From positions 1 through 20,652 of the IMG/VR virus record IMGVR_UViG_3300027631_000169: a stretch of DNA of 20,652 bases; one strand, given 5' to 3'. The notes under the pieces were generated by a model, which saw only the letters and a program-made list of their open reading frames with translations, searched no databases and had not been told where the DNA came from. Source of the DNA: a virus. Both the position numbers and the translations under genes were made by a program. Of the stretch, positions 1-7,335 are shown piece after piece (position 1 is the stretch's first letter; each line of letters begins with the position of its first letter).

Positions 1-1135
1 CTGGCTTAGTAGATTTAACTACTTTACTAGCGATTCCTTCTTTGATTGTTTTCTTAGCGTTTTTGTTAATTGAAGTGTATTTGAAGTTCTCTGCTAATGT
101 AGAGAATACCAATTTAACCTCTCTTACTGATTTAGTTCTATCTAAAGTTTCGATAACTTTAATTTTTTGTTCGTTAGTCATATTATGAGCTCTGAACAAT
201 TTGTTAGCGAATAATAATTTTGCGTTTAACAAATTAACTTCGTTGATAGTTCTTTGTAATGATTTGATAGTGTTGTAGGCTTCTTCTAATTCAGCTTCTT
301 TTTCAGCTTCCTCAGCTTCATCCATCTTCTCTTCATCACCTTTCATATCAGATTCCATTTCTCTTAAAATTTCTTCTAAGTCAACTTCGTCTGATTCTTC
401 TTCAGCTTCGTTAGTTACAACTACTTTAGGGTCTTCGCCTTTATCAGTACCAGCTTCAGAACCATCTGCTAAATTTTCATTAGCTGCGAATGGATTTTCT
501 TCAGCAGGTGCTTCTTCAGAACCCTCTTCGTCTCCTAACTGAGCTTCTAATTCTCTGATGATTGCTTCTAAGTCCATGTCATCTTCAGATTCCTCTTCAG
601 CACCCATGTCCATTGAATCACCACCCATTTCAGAATCCATGCCCATGTCATCCATGCCCATTTCATCTTCACCTTCAGCTTCTGTTGCTGCAAAAGGATT
701 TTCTTCTTCAGAACCTTCTTCACCTTCTAATTCTGCTAATCTCGCTTTCAATTCTGCGATTTCAGCATCTTTTTCAGATGGTTCTGATTCCATACCATAC
801 TCATCTTCTTCGTTGATGTCTGCTACTTTTTTGTAATCGGCAACTTGTGCACCTGGCTCGCCAGATGTTGTTTTAGTTGAACCGCCTTCAAATTCAGTGT
901 CAGCATCCAAAGATGGTACAGATGTAGAAGAACCGATTCCTGTTGAATCTAATTCTTCATCTACTTGCTCTTCATCGCCTTCCATCTCAGCTTCAGCTCT
1001 TAACTTTTGAGTTAACATAGACTGTAGTCTTGGTGTAAAGGCTTCTTCTAAAGCAAGCTTTGCGTTAGCTAATGCAGTTTCTTTTACCGCTTTAGCATCG
1101 GCGATTGCTTCTTTCAATAATTTTGAATTTGCCAT
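1..1135 (-). CDS. Acidic prohead core/scaffold-like protein (gp22-like), partial
   Basis: The ATG is at 1135 and the frame stays open to the left edge, giving 378 residues without the C-terminus. The N-terminus (residues 1-50) is helical and begins MANSKLLKEAIADA, where LLKE resembles a prohead-protease site. Residues 50-290 are extremely acidic and Met/Glu/Asp-rich and contain an imperfect duplication: EENPFAA occurs at 144-150 and 212-218, and DLEAIIRELE (188-197) resembles DLEEILREME (252-261). Residues 285-378 turn basic and helical (NEVNLLNAKLLFANKLF at 298-314). Acidic coiled-coil composition, position downstream of the protease and the likely major capsid gene just beyond the edge fit the internal scaffold that shapes the T4-type prohead and is then degraded. 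The family call is by composition and synteny, not by a catalytic motif. The gene is separated from bS21 by a terminator and a 184-base gap, so it probably has its own promoter. Confidence 0.7.
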   Translation of the reverse strand, partial: MANSKLLKEAIADAKAVKETALANAKLALEEAFTPRLQSMLTQKLRAEAEMEGDEEQVDEELDSTGIGSSTSVPSLDADTEFEGGSTKTTSGEPGAQVADYKKVADINEEDEYGMESEPSEKDAEIAELKARLAELEGEEGSEEENPFAATEAEGEDEMGMDDMGMDSEMGGDSMDMGAEEESEDDMDLEAIIRELEAQLGDEEGSEEAPAEENPFAANENLADGSEAGTDKGEDPKVVVTNEAEEESDEVDLEEILREMESDMKGDEEKMDEAEEAEKEAELEEAYNTIKSLQRTINEVNLLNAKLLFANKLFRAHNMTNEQKIKVIETLDRTKSVREVKLVFSTLAENFKYTSINKNAKKTIKEGIASKVVKSTKP

Positions 1136-1251
1136 TTTTAAATGATTTTTGTTCCTGTGAAGTTATTGTAATTGTGGAACTTCAATGATATTTTGCTGGT
1201 TGTTCGGTCACACCTTATAGAGAAGGGTATTCATTAACCAACGAATAGTAA
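1136..1251 (-). promoter_or_regulatory. Leader of the scaffold gene with candidate promoter and hairpin
   Basis: This gap, downstream of the bS21 terminator, holds no ORF. On the minus strand TTGGTT (1241-1236) is followed after 16 bases by TATAAG (1219-1214), a sigma70-like arrangement. A 6-bp stem GAAGTT/AACTTC (1183-1178 with 1164-1159, 13-base loop) lies in the transcribed leader, and GTTCC/GGAAC offers a competing pairing. Promoter placement is a guess, but some promoter is expected here because the terminator separates this gene from the upstream operon. Confidence 0.25.
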
Positions 1252-1277
1252 TAAAAAAATCCTATATAAGATAGGAT
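1252..1277 (-). terminator. Rho-independent terminator after bS21
   Basis: On the minus strand a 7-bp stem ATCCTAT/ATAGGAT (1277-1271 with 1265-1259, loop CTTAT) runs directly into a run of T residues (1259-1253). It lies about 43 bases after the bS21 stop codon and separates the head operon from the scaffold gene. Confidence 0.75.
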
Positions 1278-1285
1278 ATTCAGAA

Positions 1286-1294
1286 ATAAATATA
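1286..1294 (-). promoter_or_regulatory. TATATTTAT motif
   Basis: This is one of six intergenic copies of TATATTTAT in the window (minus strand, 1294-1286). It sits between the bS21 stop and its terminator. If it is a promoter, transcripts would immediately meet the terminator, which makes this copy the least convincing as a start site. Confidence 0.25.
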
Positions 1295-1319
1295 TAAATT
1301 TTTTAGAAAACTAAAGAAA

Positions 1320-1517
1320 TTAGCGATTTTTATTAAAATAATTTTCCAATTTCTCTTTATGTACCGATTTTAGCTTTTGAATTCTCTTAGTTACAGAAGG
1401 CTTTTCAAACTCCTTTCTATCTCTAAGTTGTTCTATTTGCTTAACACTTTTTACTTTATTTTTGTAAACTTTCAACGCTCTTTCGATGTTTCCATCTTTT
1501 ACATCAATAATCAACAT
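1320..1517 (-). CDS. rpsU: Ribosomal protein bS21 (phage-encoded)
   Basis: A 65-residue, strongly basic protein with the bS21 pattern. It begins MLIIDVKDGNIERALK, which matches the host-type start (hydrophobic strand, then IERALKxYK). It continues with LRDRKEF and EKPSVTKR, corresponding to the conserved R-R/K-x-F-x-KPS-x-x-R core, and ends in a basic helix. The length is typical of Bacteroidota bS21. The protein binds the platform of the 30S subunit next to bS18 and the 3' end of 16S rRNA and influences initiation. Here it sits inside the phage head operon, seven bases after the DUF5856-like gene. The leader reads TAATAAGTT before ATG, with no Shine-Dalgarno sequence. Phage bS21 genes are known from other viruses; a role in redirecting host initiation is inference. 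Confidence 0.85.
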   Translation of the reverse strand: MLIIDVKDGNIERALKVYKNKVKSVKQIEQLRDRKEFEKPSVTKRIQKLKSVHKEKLENYFNKNR

Positions 1518-1523
1518 AACTTA

Positions 1524-1895
1524 TTATTGGTGATTTACCAATTTGTATTTAGTTTTATATAATAAAGATACAACAGTATCTATATCGTTTTGAATCCAAC
1601 TATCTTGTAATTTTGGATTTGTTCTTAGTTTTGCAACCATACTACAAAGTGTTTCAAAATACTTAATAATATTTTTAATATCATTATTTTTATCTAACAC
1701 TCCTATACCCGATAATTGAATTAAACCTTCTTTGCCCTGATATACTTCTACTAACCCATCGATTAATCCACCAATTGAATCGTAATATTCACCCAATGCA
1801 ATGTGTGCTGAATGAGAACCTATTCCCTTAACACCCAAATGAAATGAATGGGTTTGTGTTCTACTTTGTAATAACAATGATGCTAATTCTTCCAT
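1524..1895 (-). CDS. DUF5856-like helical protein, possibly ferritin/Dps-like
   Basis: The ATG at 1895 shares its A with the TAA stop of the upstream gene (TAATG); the longer reading from 1904 needs a TTG and is less likely. The 123-residue protein starts MEELASLLLQSRTQTHSFHL and continues with HSAHIALGEYYDSI, then GLIDGLVEVYQGKEG. I recognise this SRxQxHxxHL ... H-x-ALxxYYD ... D-x-x-x-E-x-YQG pattern as the phage family DUF5856. H16, H19, H28, H31, E36, D39 and E50 resemble the helix-borne metal ligands of Dps/ferritin-like bundles, but a metal site is inference. The function is unknown; the position between probable core proteins and bS21 suggests a packaged or assembly-stage protein. Confidence 0.7.
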   Translation of the reverse strand: MEELASLLLQSRTQTHSFHLGVKGIGSHSAHIALGEYYDSIGGLIDGLVEVYQGKEGLIQLSGIGVLDKNNDIKNIIKYFETLCSMVAKLRTNPKLQDSWIQNDIDTVVSLLYKTKYKLVNHQ

Positions 1896-2323
1896 TATTT
1901 GCAAGTTTTACATTCTTTTAAACCCAATCTTTGTTTCATAACATCTTCGGTAACTTCTGCTATTTCAAAGTATCTATTTAATACATGTCCCATATCTTCA
2001 TATAGTGCTTCCATTCTTTGTTCTTGTGCCTTTGCTTCCATTGATTCCTTTTGGAATTTCTCATGCAATGCTTTCAACTCCTTCATATTACGTTTAATAG
2101 TAACTCTATCAAACCAATCACCACCTTCTCTTAAAGTATATTCTTGTGCTGCATCTGCGATACCACCCAATGTTTCCGCAATAGTTCTAATATCAGATTT
2201 TCTATTCATTTGTTCACCAAATTGGCCAAATGTAGAAATTATCTCTAAGAAATGTTTTTTGATTTCAGTAGGAAGTTGTTGTAGTTTATCTTCCTCATTT
2301 AGTAAATCTTTTAACCGTATCAT
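1895..2323 (-). CDS. Small helical probable core/internal head protein
   Basis: 142 residues, predicted almost wholly helical and charged. The N-terminus MIRLKDLLNEED has a short amphipathic helix ending in LNE, which resembles the capsid-targeting peptides that T4-type prohead protease removes after hydrophobic-x-Glu. The centre contains GGDWFDRVTIKRNMKELK and RMEALYEDMGHVLNRYFEI, patterns that I associate with an unnamed family in environmental T4-like phages. The C-terminus carries CKTCK, a lone CxxC. It lies ten bases after the protease gene, and its stop overlaps the next start (TAATG). A role as an internal or core protein is inferred from position and N-terminal motif; no enzymatic motif is seen. 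Confidence 0.65.
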   Translation of the reverse strand: MIRLKDLLNEEDKLQQLPTEIKKHFLEIISTFGQFGEQMNRKSDIRTIAETLGGIADAAQEYTLREGGDWFDRVTIKRNMKELKALHEKFQKESMEAKAQEQRMEALYEDMGHVLNRYFEIAEVTEDVMKQRLGLKECKTCK

Positions 2324-2333
2324 CTTTATTATA

Positions 2334-2924
2334 TTAGTTTAATTCAATTATAATTTCTCTCATCAAATCTTGTGAGCGACACCATTTACCACATTCCTCT
2401 GCAACTTTTGCCCATTGCTTTGATTCGTTCATTGGTGCCATAAATGCGCCGTGCGTAGAAGGATTGGATACAAAATCCCATCCAACCAATTCGAAGTCCT
2501 CCTGAACCATTACAGTCCCGTCTGATAACTCTTTTACCGAACCCAATCCTCTCGATGAAATACCTAAACGAATATTGTTTTTTAATAGTTCTCTAAGAAT
2601 GTTTCCAGATGGAGTTGAAAGTATTTCTACTATACCAACTACATCATCACCATCCCAACCTATTTCCCTAATGTTATGAGATACGTTCTTTAAATTGATT
2701 ACGGGAGAATCTGGATGGTCTAACTCACCTAATGCTCTACGCTCTTTAATAAGTTGTTCGTATTTCTTACACTCTCTTTCTAAGATTTCTTTAGGATATC
2801 TTCTATGATTTTGATTTGGAGCACCTGCTCTTTGTAGGATTCCTTTAACTAAATAAGTTCCGTTATCCTGTTCAACGAGTTTTGCTTCAAACAAATGGGT
2901 CTCTATTAATAATCCTTTATTCAT
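2334..2924 (-). CDS. gp21: Prohead core protease (gp21-like)
   Basis: 196 residues, close to T4 gp21 (212 residues). The family signature is clear: GELDHP at 66-71 with the likely catalytic His70, INLKNVSHNI at 76-85, GISSRGLGSV at 121-130 with the catalytic Ser at 123 or 124, and ELVGWDFVSNPSTHGA at 145-160. These serine proteases of the herpesvirus-assemblin type are incorporated in the prohead core, activate by self-cleavage and cut scaffold, portal-associated, internal and capsid proteins after (hydrophobic)-x-Glu. The ATG directly abuts the upstream TAA (TAAATG), so translation is probably coupled. Several proteins in this window carry matching hydrophobic-x-Glu sites near their ends or between domains and are candidate substrates. 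Confidence 0.93.
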   Translation of the reverse strand: MNKGLLIETHLFEAKLVEQDNGTYLVKGILQRAGAPNQNHRRYPKEILERECKKYEQLIKERRALGELDHPDSPVINLKNVSHNIREIGWDGDDVVGIVEILSTPSGNILRELLKNNIRLGISSRGLGSVKELSDGTVMVQEDFELVGWDFVSNPSTHGAFMAPMNESKQWAKVAEECGKWCRSQDLMREIIIELN

Positions 2925-3281
2925 TTATTTTATATCTTTTTTTATCTTTTCTGCTGCTCTGCCGGTTAATCCTTTATCTTCCCAAGCCTTTACTAAGGCT
3001 GTTTTTAAATAATTTCTTAACTCTGTTTCATCCAACTCATCGTTTGTACTATCAGTTAATTTTACTATTTGAGATTGTACAAATCCCATTCTCACTATTT
3101 TATCCGCAACTCCGTTCGTTATTCCATCATTACTATCCATTAACTTAGCTATATCATTCATAGCTTGTTTATTATTGGATATTGATTCTAATATTTTGGC
3201 TACGGCTTTTTTATATTTTTCGTTACCATTTATATAGTTTCCTACCTTTTTAGCCAATTCATAAATAAAGTAGATAACCAC
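2925..3281 (-). CDS. Membrane-anchored helical protein, probably the -1 frame extension of the EF-hand gene
   Basis: From a GTG at 3281 the frame gives 118 residues beginning VVIYFIYELAKK, a truncated hydrophobic helix, followed by a charged helical region. The same frame is open further upstream to 3353 (a TAA lies at 3356-3354) without any ATG, GTG or TTG before 3281. The extra 21 codons from 3344 read VVSEGVIEGILATITLAILGK, which completes a convincing transmembrane helix. The true N-terminus is therefore probably not at 3281. The most economical reading is a -1 ribosomal frameshift at the A-run at the end of the upstream gene, giving a fusion of about 243 residues. A non-AUG start, or a one-base error in the A11 tract, is the alternative. 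No family is recognised. The stop abuts the protease ATG. Confidence 0.6.
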   Translation of the reverse strand: MVIYFIYELAKKVGNYINGNEKYKKAVAKILESISNNKQAMNDIAKLMDSNDGITNGVADKIVRMGFVQSQIVKLTDSTNDELDETELRNYLKTALVKAWEDKGLTGRAAEKIKKDIK

Positions 3282-3340
3282 TTTACCTAATATAGCTAAG
3301 GTTATAGTTGCAAGGATTCCTTCAATTACGCCCTCACTAA

Positions 3341-3655
3341 CTACTTTTTTTTTTTAGCTCCTTCGTTTTTAGCTCTTAATGCTGCTAAATCCGAACCTTC
3401 AATCTCACCATCACCATCGGTATCAATCTTCTTTTGACCCGCAGTTAATTCAGCCTCATTATATCCTCTCAATCTTCCTTCTGATTTTGCTTTGTAAGCA
3501 GTGTCTACGGCGTTAAAGAATTTCTTCTTTTCATCATCAGACATATCGTTGATAGATTTACCACATTTATCTAACATATGTTTGAATAATTGTTGATAAT
3601 CTTGTTCTTCTTTTACTACTTGCTTAACAAGTTCTTTTAATTGAGCTCTATTCAT
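3341..3655 (-). CDS. EF-hand/dockerin-like small protein
   Basis: 104 residues. The N-terminus MNRAQLKELVKQVVKEEQ is an amphipathic helix ending in a hydrophobic-x-Glu motif, as in prohead-targeted proteins. Residues 20-60 form a helical DUF-like segment (FFNAVDTAYKAK). Residues 74-93 hold one calcium-loop: D78, D80, D82, then E84-I85 and D89 (DTDGDGEIEGSD), the dockerin/EF-hand pattern. The end is AKKKK encoded by an A11 run, immediately before TAG, where a -1 frameshift may extend the protein with a membrane helix. The ATG shares a base with the upstream stop (TAATG). Its function is unknown; a calcium-dependent structural or core role is inference. Confidence 0.7.
   Translation of the reverse strand: MNRAQLKELVKQVVKEEQDYQQLFKHMLDKCGKSINDMSDDEKKKFFNAVDTAYKAKSEGRLRGYNEAELTAGQKKIDTDGDGEIEGSDLAALRAKNEGAKKKK
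3344..3363 (-). promoter_or_regulatory. Candidate -1 frameshift site (A_AAA_AAG with upstream AAGGAG)
   Basis: On the minus strand AAGGAG (3363-3358) is followed by CT, then eleven A and a G (3355-3344), then the zero-frame stop TAG (3343-3341). The last seven bases, A AAA AAG in the zero frame, are the heptamer used by E. coli dnaX. A -1 slip leads straight into the open frame GTA GTT AGT GAG of the downstream gene. The upstream Shine-Dalgarno-like element mirrors dnaX, although its spacing here (7 bases) is shorter. A weak stem-loop (about 3325-3308) follows. Transcriptional slippage on A11 could have a similar effect. Confidence 0.5.
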
Positions 3656-4422
3656 TATTCTGAAATTTGTCTTATTTTTTGGTCTAATTTTAGTAATCGT
3701 TCCTTTATACTATAAATATGACTATTTGTTCTTTTCCAATAACTTTTATTATCTACCCCACTTTCATTCTTAATTTTACCATACCAATTAAGAAATCTTT
3801 CCATTTCTGCTAATTGTTTATTGATATTAGATATACCTTTACCAATTTTAGATTGTGCAGTTGATTCATCATTTTTTAATTCTAACCAACGATTTTCTTT
3901 AACTACACTATATCCAGTCAAATCAGCTTGTCTTTTTCCTTTGGTTTTTTCATCATCTTTACCACTAAATGCAAACGGAGTACTATATCCTTCTACACCA
4001 CCGGTTGTATTCATTTCATCAACTTTTAATTCAGCATCTTTATACATACCACTAACCTTTGCATCCAATTCTGCTGAAAGTTTCTTCTTTTGTGCAGTTA
4101 GAGCTTTAAGTTTTTGTACATATTGTTTTTCTTGTGGAGTTCCCTTAGATTGTTTGTATCCTTCTAAGTTTTGCTGAATAGCATCTAATGTTTTAGCATA
4201 ATCGGTTTGAATGGCTCTAACTGAACGTAATTCAGCTAATACCATTTCTTTTATTTTATCAGGCAATCCTTTGTGAGATGTTGATGCAAAATCTTTAGCA
4301 TCTTTATCACTCATTGAGTCAGCTGCTTTTTCAACTTCCGGAGATGGATTTTCCATATCGCCCTTTTGAGCTGCATGTACCATTCCCATAAATCGTTGTT
4401 GTGCTTTTGATTGTGCTGGCAT
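3655..4422 (-). CDS. DUF3008-like N-terminus, coiled-coil protein
   Basis: 255 residues. Residues 1-21, MPAQSKAQQRFMGMVHAAQK, match the short DUF3008-type motif (PAxSKAQQRFMGMVxAxxKG), often seen at the start of small proteins of T4-like environmental phages. KDFASTSHKGLP (43-54) is the second motif that usually accompanies it. The rest is helical, rich in Lys, Gln and Glu (for example residues 90-125), and probably coiled coil. No catalytic motif is seen. It lies in the portal-to-protease interval where T4 has small prohead core proteins (gp67, gp68), so a core or internal protein is the best positional guess. It is followed by the EF-hand gene with a TAATG overlap. Confidence 0.7.
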   Translation of the reverse strand: MPAQSKAQQRFMGMVHAAQKGDMENPSPEVEKAADSMSDKDAKDFASTSHKGLPDKIKEMVLAELRSVRAIQTDYAKTLDAIQQNLEGYKQSKGTPQEKQYVQKLKALTAQKKKLSAELDAKVSGMYKDAELKVDEMNTTGGVEGYSTPFAFSGKDDEKTKGKRQADLTGYSVVKENRWLELKNDESTAQSKIGKGISNINKQLAEMERFLNWYGKIKNESGVDNKSYWKRTNSHIYSIKERLLKLDQKIRQISE

Positions 4423-4432
4423 TTTAATATAA

Positions 4433-4660
4433 TTAAGCTAATACATAAACTGAACCACCATTAGTTACCGACACACGTTCAACATAACAAGGAAAGGGTT
4501 CTCCTGCAGTTAAATGTGCCAATGAAATAGTAGTACCACCTTTTAATGTAATTGTCCCGGTTACACCACTCACAGGCAATACACCCCAAACTCTATCTAT
4601 CAATGAAGCAGAACCAGATGTTACTAATTTTGCATCGTATGCTCTATAATTTACACTCAT
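4433..4660 (-). CDS. Small beta-rich protein of unknown function
   Basis: 75 residues, unlike its helical neighbours: it is rich in Gly, Thr, Val and Ser and predicted to be all beta (for example VSGVTGTITLKGGTTISLA and VERVSVTNGGSVYVLA). It has one Cys and no signal peptide. It sits four bases after the upstream stop and eleven bases before the DUF3008-like gene, clearly within the operon. Size and composition would suit a capsid decoration protein or a small fibre or plug domain, but this is only inference and no family was recognised. Confidence 0.65.
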   Translation of the reverse strand: MSVNYRAYDAKLVTSGSASLIDRVWGVLPVSGVTGTITLKGGTTISLAHLTAGEPFPCYVERVSVTNGGSVYVLA

Positions 4661-4664
4661 AATT

Positions 4665-5540
4665 TTATTTATTTAAACTTTCTTTTAATTCTTTTAATAA
4701 TTCATAACTCATCATTAATGCAGACAAATGAGATTCTCTTAATTTCTTAACTGATTTAATTTTTCTAATATTGGAAATAGTTTCAGCTAATTTAATTTTT
4801 GTTACTTTATCAGAAATTTTAGAACCAACTTCTTTTAATCCTTCAGATAAAGTATTAACCTCTTCATTAACATATTCTTTTAATTTACCTGTATTATTAA
4901 TATTATTAATATACTCTTTAAGTAAATTCTTTTGTCCAGCTGATAAGTTATTATATTTTTTATTAAAATTTTCTACTAACATTTTGTATGATAGCATTCT
5001 AACTTCTTCATCTTGCTTTTTGTATTCTTCAAAAACTCTATCATTTAATTTTTTATCTTTATTTTCAATCGAAGAGTTAATCATATTCTCAACAATAGTA
5101 AATTTAGAATTAACGATATCTTTTGGTTCGAATGATTCTTTTGCAATAGTTGCTTCAAATACTTTATAAATGGAAGCTAAGTTTTTATAATTTGAAATTG
5201 AAGATTTAGTAAACTCATCTATATCATAAGCTTCCTTTATTTCTTTTATTAAATTATATTTTTCCTTCATAAGCTTTTGCTCATCTAATCTTTTACGAGC
5301 TTCACATACGGTTTCAACGAATTTTTCAGCCTTGTTTTCTGAATTATATTTTTCATTAATCAAATACTGATATAATTTCAATTCTTTTGAAAGTTCTTTT
5401 TTGCCTGAAAAATATTCTTGCAATATCTTTTCAGCTTTTGAATTTTGTTTGCCAGACATGATTTCAGATGTAATCTGTCTAACTAGCAATTCAAAAATGA
5501 ATCCTGTGTTTTTAAATTTCGAGTGCTTAATATTTTTCAT
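4665..5540 (-). CDS. Lysine-rich helical protein of the portal-protease interval
   Basis: 291 residues, strongly helical, rich in Lys, Glu, Asn and Ile. The start is MKNIKHSKFKNTGFIFELLVRQITSEIM, a pattern (FKNTGFIFELLVRQ) that I associate with a conserved but unnamed family next to portal genes in environmental T4-like phages. Residues 225-240 contain VNEEVNTLSEGLKEVG, with LSE as a possible prohead protease site. Codon and amino acid use (Lys/Asn/Ile-rich) are a little more AT-driven than in the terminase. It follows the portal gene after a 46-base gap that contains a TATATTTAT motif 21 bases before the ATG. A prohead core component is the positional inference; no enzyme motif was found. 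Confidence 0.7.
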   Translation of the reverse strand: MKNIKHSKFKNTGFIFELLVRQITSEIMSGKQNSKAEKILQEYFSGKKELSKELKLYQYLINEKYNSENKAEKFVETVCEARKRLDEQKLMKEKYNLIKEIKEAYDIDEFTKSSISNYKNLASIYKVFEATIAKESFEPKDIVNSKFTIVENMINSSIENKDKKLNDRVFEEYKKQDEEVRMLSYKMLVENFNKKYNNLSAGQKNLLKEYINNINNTGKLKEYVNEEVNTLSEGLKEVGSKISDKVTKIKLAETISNIRKIKSVKKLRESHLSALMMSYELLKELKESLNK

Positions 5541-5561
5541 TAATTGTGTAATTTCTCTGAT

Positions 5562-5570
5562 ATAAATATA
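5562..5570 (-). promoter_or_regulatory. TATATTTAT motif upstream of the 291-residue gene
   Basis: TATATTTAT on the minus strand (5570-5562) lies 21 bases before the ATG in the gap after the portal gene. The same word recurs in five other gaps. No TTTG -33 element lies at the right distance, so it would act like a T4-type late promoter with only a -10 element. Confidence 0.35.
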
Positions 5571-5586
5571 CGTTTATTGTGGATTA

Positions 5587-7314
5587 TTACTTTTTATCCA
5601 AATCTTCCATTAAAATAGTCTTTTTGTTACCCATCATATCTTTAAATATTTCCTTAGATTCTCTCTGAGCTTTTTGCTTTAAAGTTTTAATTCCTAACGG
5701 GTCTCTTCCTAAATGATGGTCATCTTTGCCATATCTAACAACATCTTTTGGTCTACCAACTTTACCTTCTTCCTCCAATTCTTCTTTTATTTTTTGAATT
5801 TCTTCTTCTACATTGGTTGGTTCTCCTGCTCCGGTTTCTTTTGCCGGGTCAACACCTTGTGTTTCAATTGATGTTAAACGGAATGTTTGTTTTGTATCTT
5901 CGATAACATCTACTGTTAACTCATCTTGCTCTTCAGGAGTCATATCCATAATAGCATCGTACATCCATTTTTTAGAGAACATTTTAGTTTGTTGCATTTG
6001 TTGAATTAATGCTATTTTAGATGTATATAATTCAACTTTCTCTTGCTCATAAATTTTAGATGGTATTGTTAATTCTAATTGAAAATCTAATTCATCCTCA
6101 CCATCTAATCCTTGTGCATATAAGTGAACAATTGCTATCTTAGTTAATTCCGATACCAATACTTTCTGAATTCTTTCTATTGTTTTTGCAAATCTAACAT
6201 CTTGTGCTGCCAATGTAGCTTTACCACTAACATCTTCTTCGTATCCTAAAAATGCTTTTGGTATTTTTAATGCAGCCATCAACTTACCTTTTAAGTAGTT
6301 GATATCATCAATCATATTATATTCTAAACCTTTTAGGGTGTCGATTGAAGTACCATTATCACTACCACGAACTGGCATATAATAATCTTCAATTAAGTTT
6401 TGAATATTGTATTTTAAGTTATATTCACCCGTAGCTTGGTCTAAGAAAGGAACTTTTTTAGATGAGTTGATAATTTTTTGCATGTAGTTATCAACTTCAG
6501 TTGGTGGAATATTGCCAACATCCACTTTAAATATTCTCTTTTCAGGTGCTCTCATAATACGATGGATTAACATCGCATCTTCCATTAACATTAATTGTTT
6601 CCAAACTCTTCTACCACCTTCAATCATAGATTTTCCGTAAGGTAGGAAGTTTGAATCGGAATATAAACGGAAGTGAGCTATTTCGTAGTTTTCAAATTCT
6701 CTTTTTGAAGAAGCCGTTACCATTGCACTATTTGGATTCTGATATGGTGCATATACGAATTTAACTCTTTGTGGATTTTGTGCATCAAACCCTTCAACTC
6801 GAGATGTTTCATATACCGATAAAGGTTGTACACCTACGATACCCAATTCTTCAGCTATTTCTAAATGTAAAAAGAAATCACCATATTTTACTAAGTTTCT
6901 ACTCCAAGGCCATAGATTAAATTCAATATTTAAAATATCATAAAAAAGATTTCTAAGAATTTCTTTTGTATTTTCGTTTGCACAATTTATTTTAAGTACA
7001 TCGCCTAATTCATTCTTTACGGTTGCTTCATCTGCGTAAATATCTAATGCTGATGATAAAATTGGGTCATTATCCATTCCATCATAATCTCTAAACAAAT
7101 CAATTCTAACTTGTTGATAAGCCATTGCGGATTCTATCAAACCACCACTATATTGTGGAGTTTTCATACGCATGTACCTATCTATTAGATTTGTTGTTAA
7201 TCCTTGATACTCATCGGTATCTATTACTTTGATACCTTGTTTTGTTTTACGAACTATTGTATTAGTTGAAAATAGTTTTTGTAACCTACCGAAAAATGAT
7301 TTATCTGTTGCCAT
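5587..7314 (-). CDS. gp20: Portal vertex protein (gp20-like)
   Basis: 575 residues, near T4 gp20 (524). Residues 40-100 give the typical RYMRMKTPQYSGGLIESAMA and DPILSSALDIYADEA segments; 309-326 read EDYYMPVRGSDNGTSIDT, followed by DDINYLKGKLMAALKIPKAFL (336-356), the conserved portal core of T4-like phages. The dodecameric portal is the DNA entry channel of the head, the docking site of the terminase and the nucleus for prohead assembly. The C-terminal tail (after about 480) is acidic, then charged, and ends ILMEDLDKK, containing a hydrophobic-x-Glu motif that the prohead protease might trim. A Bacteroidota-type promoter lies 20-50 bases upstream. T4 has tail sheath and tube genes between terminase and portal; here only one small gene lies there. 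Confidence 0.95.
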   Translation of the reverse strand: MATDKSFFGRLQKLFSTNTIVRKTKQGIKVIDTDEYQGLTTNLIDRYMRMKTPQYSGGLIESAMAYQQVRIDLFRDYDGMDNDPILSSALDIYADEATVKNELGDVLKINCANENTKEILRNLFYDILNIEFNLWPWSRNLVKYGDFFLHLEIAEELGIVGVQPLSVYETSRVEGFDAQNPQRVKFVYAPYQNPNSAMVTASSKREFENYEIAHFRLYSDSNFLPYGKSMIEGGRRVWKQLMLMEDAMLIHRIMRAPEKRIFKVDVGNIPPTEVDNYMQKIINSSKKVPFLDQATGEYNLKYNIQNLIEDYYMPVRGSDNGTSIDTLKGLEYNMIDDINYLKGKLMAALKIPKAFLGYEEDVSGKATLAAQDVRFAKTIERIQKVLVSELTKIAIVHLYAQGLDGEDELDFQLELTIPSKIYEQEKVELYTSKIALIQQMQQTKMFSKKWMYDAIMDMTPEEQDELTVDVIEDTKQTFRLTSIETQGVDPAKETGAGEPTNVEEEIQKIKEELEEEGKVGRPKDVVRYGKDDHHLGRDPLGIKTLKQKAQRESKEIFKDMMGNKKTILMEDLDKK

Positions 7315-7335
7315 TTATTATTTTATATTTTAATT

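Noticed and set aside
558-836. Ser/Pro-rich plus-strand ORF opposite the scaffold gene
   Set aside because: Low-complexity mirror of the Glu/Asp/Met-rich minus-strand codons; the minus-strand frame is open over the whole region and matches scaffold composition.
1896-1904. Three-residue N-terminal extension of the DUF5856-like gene
   Set aside because: Uses TTG; the ATG at 1895 forms the TAATG overlap seen repeatedly in this window.
3344-3355. A11 run as a plain sequencing error
   Set aside because: Not excluded: one more A would give a continuous fusion. It is kept as an alternative rather than the main reading because the heptamer, adjacent stop and upstream AAGGAG together fit known recoding signals.
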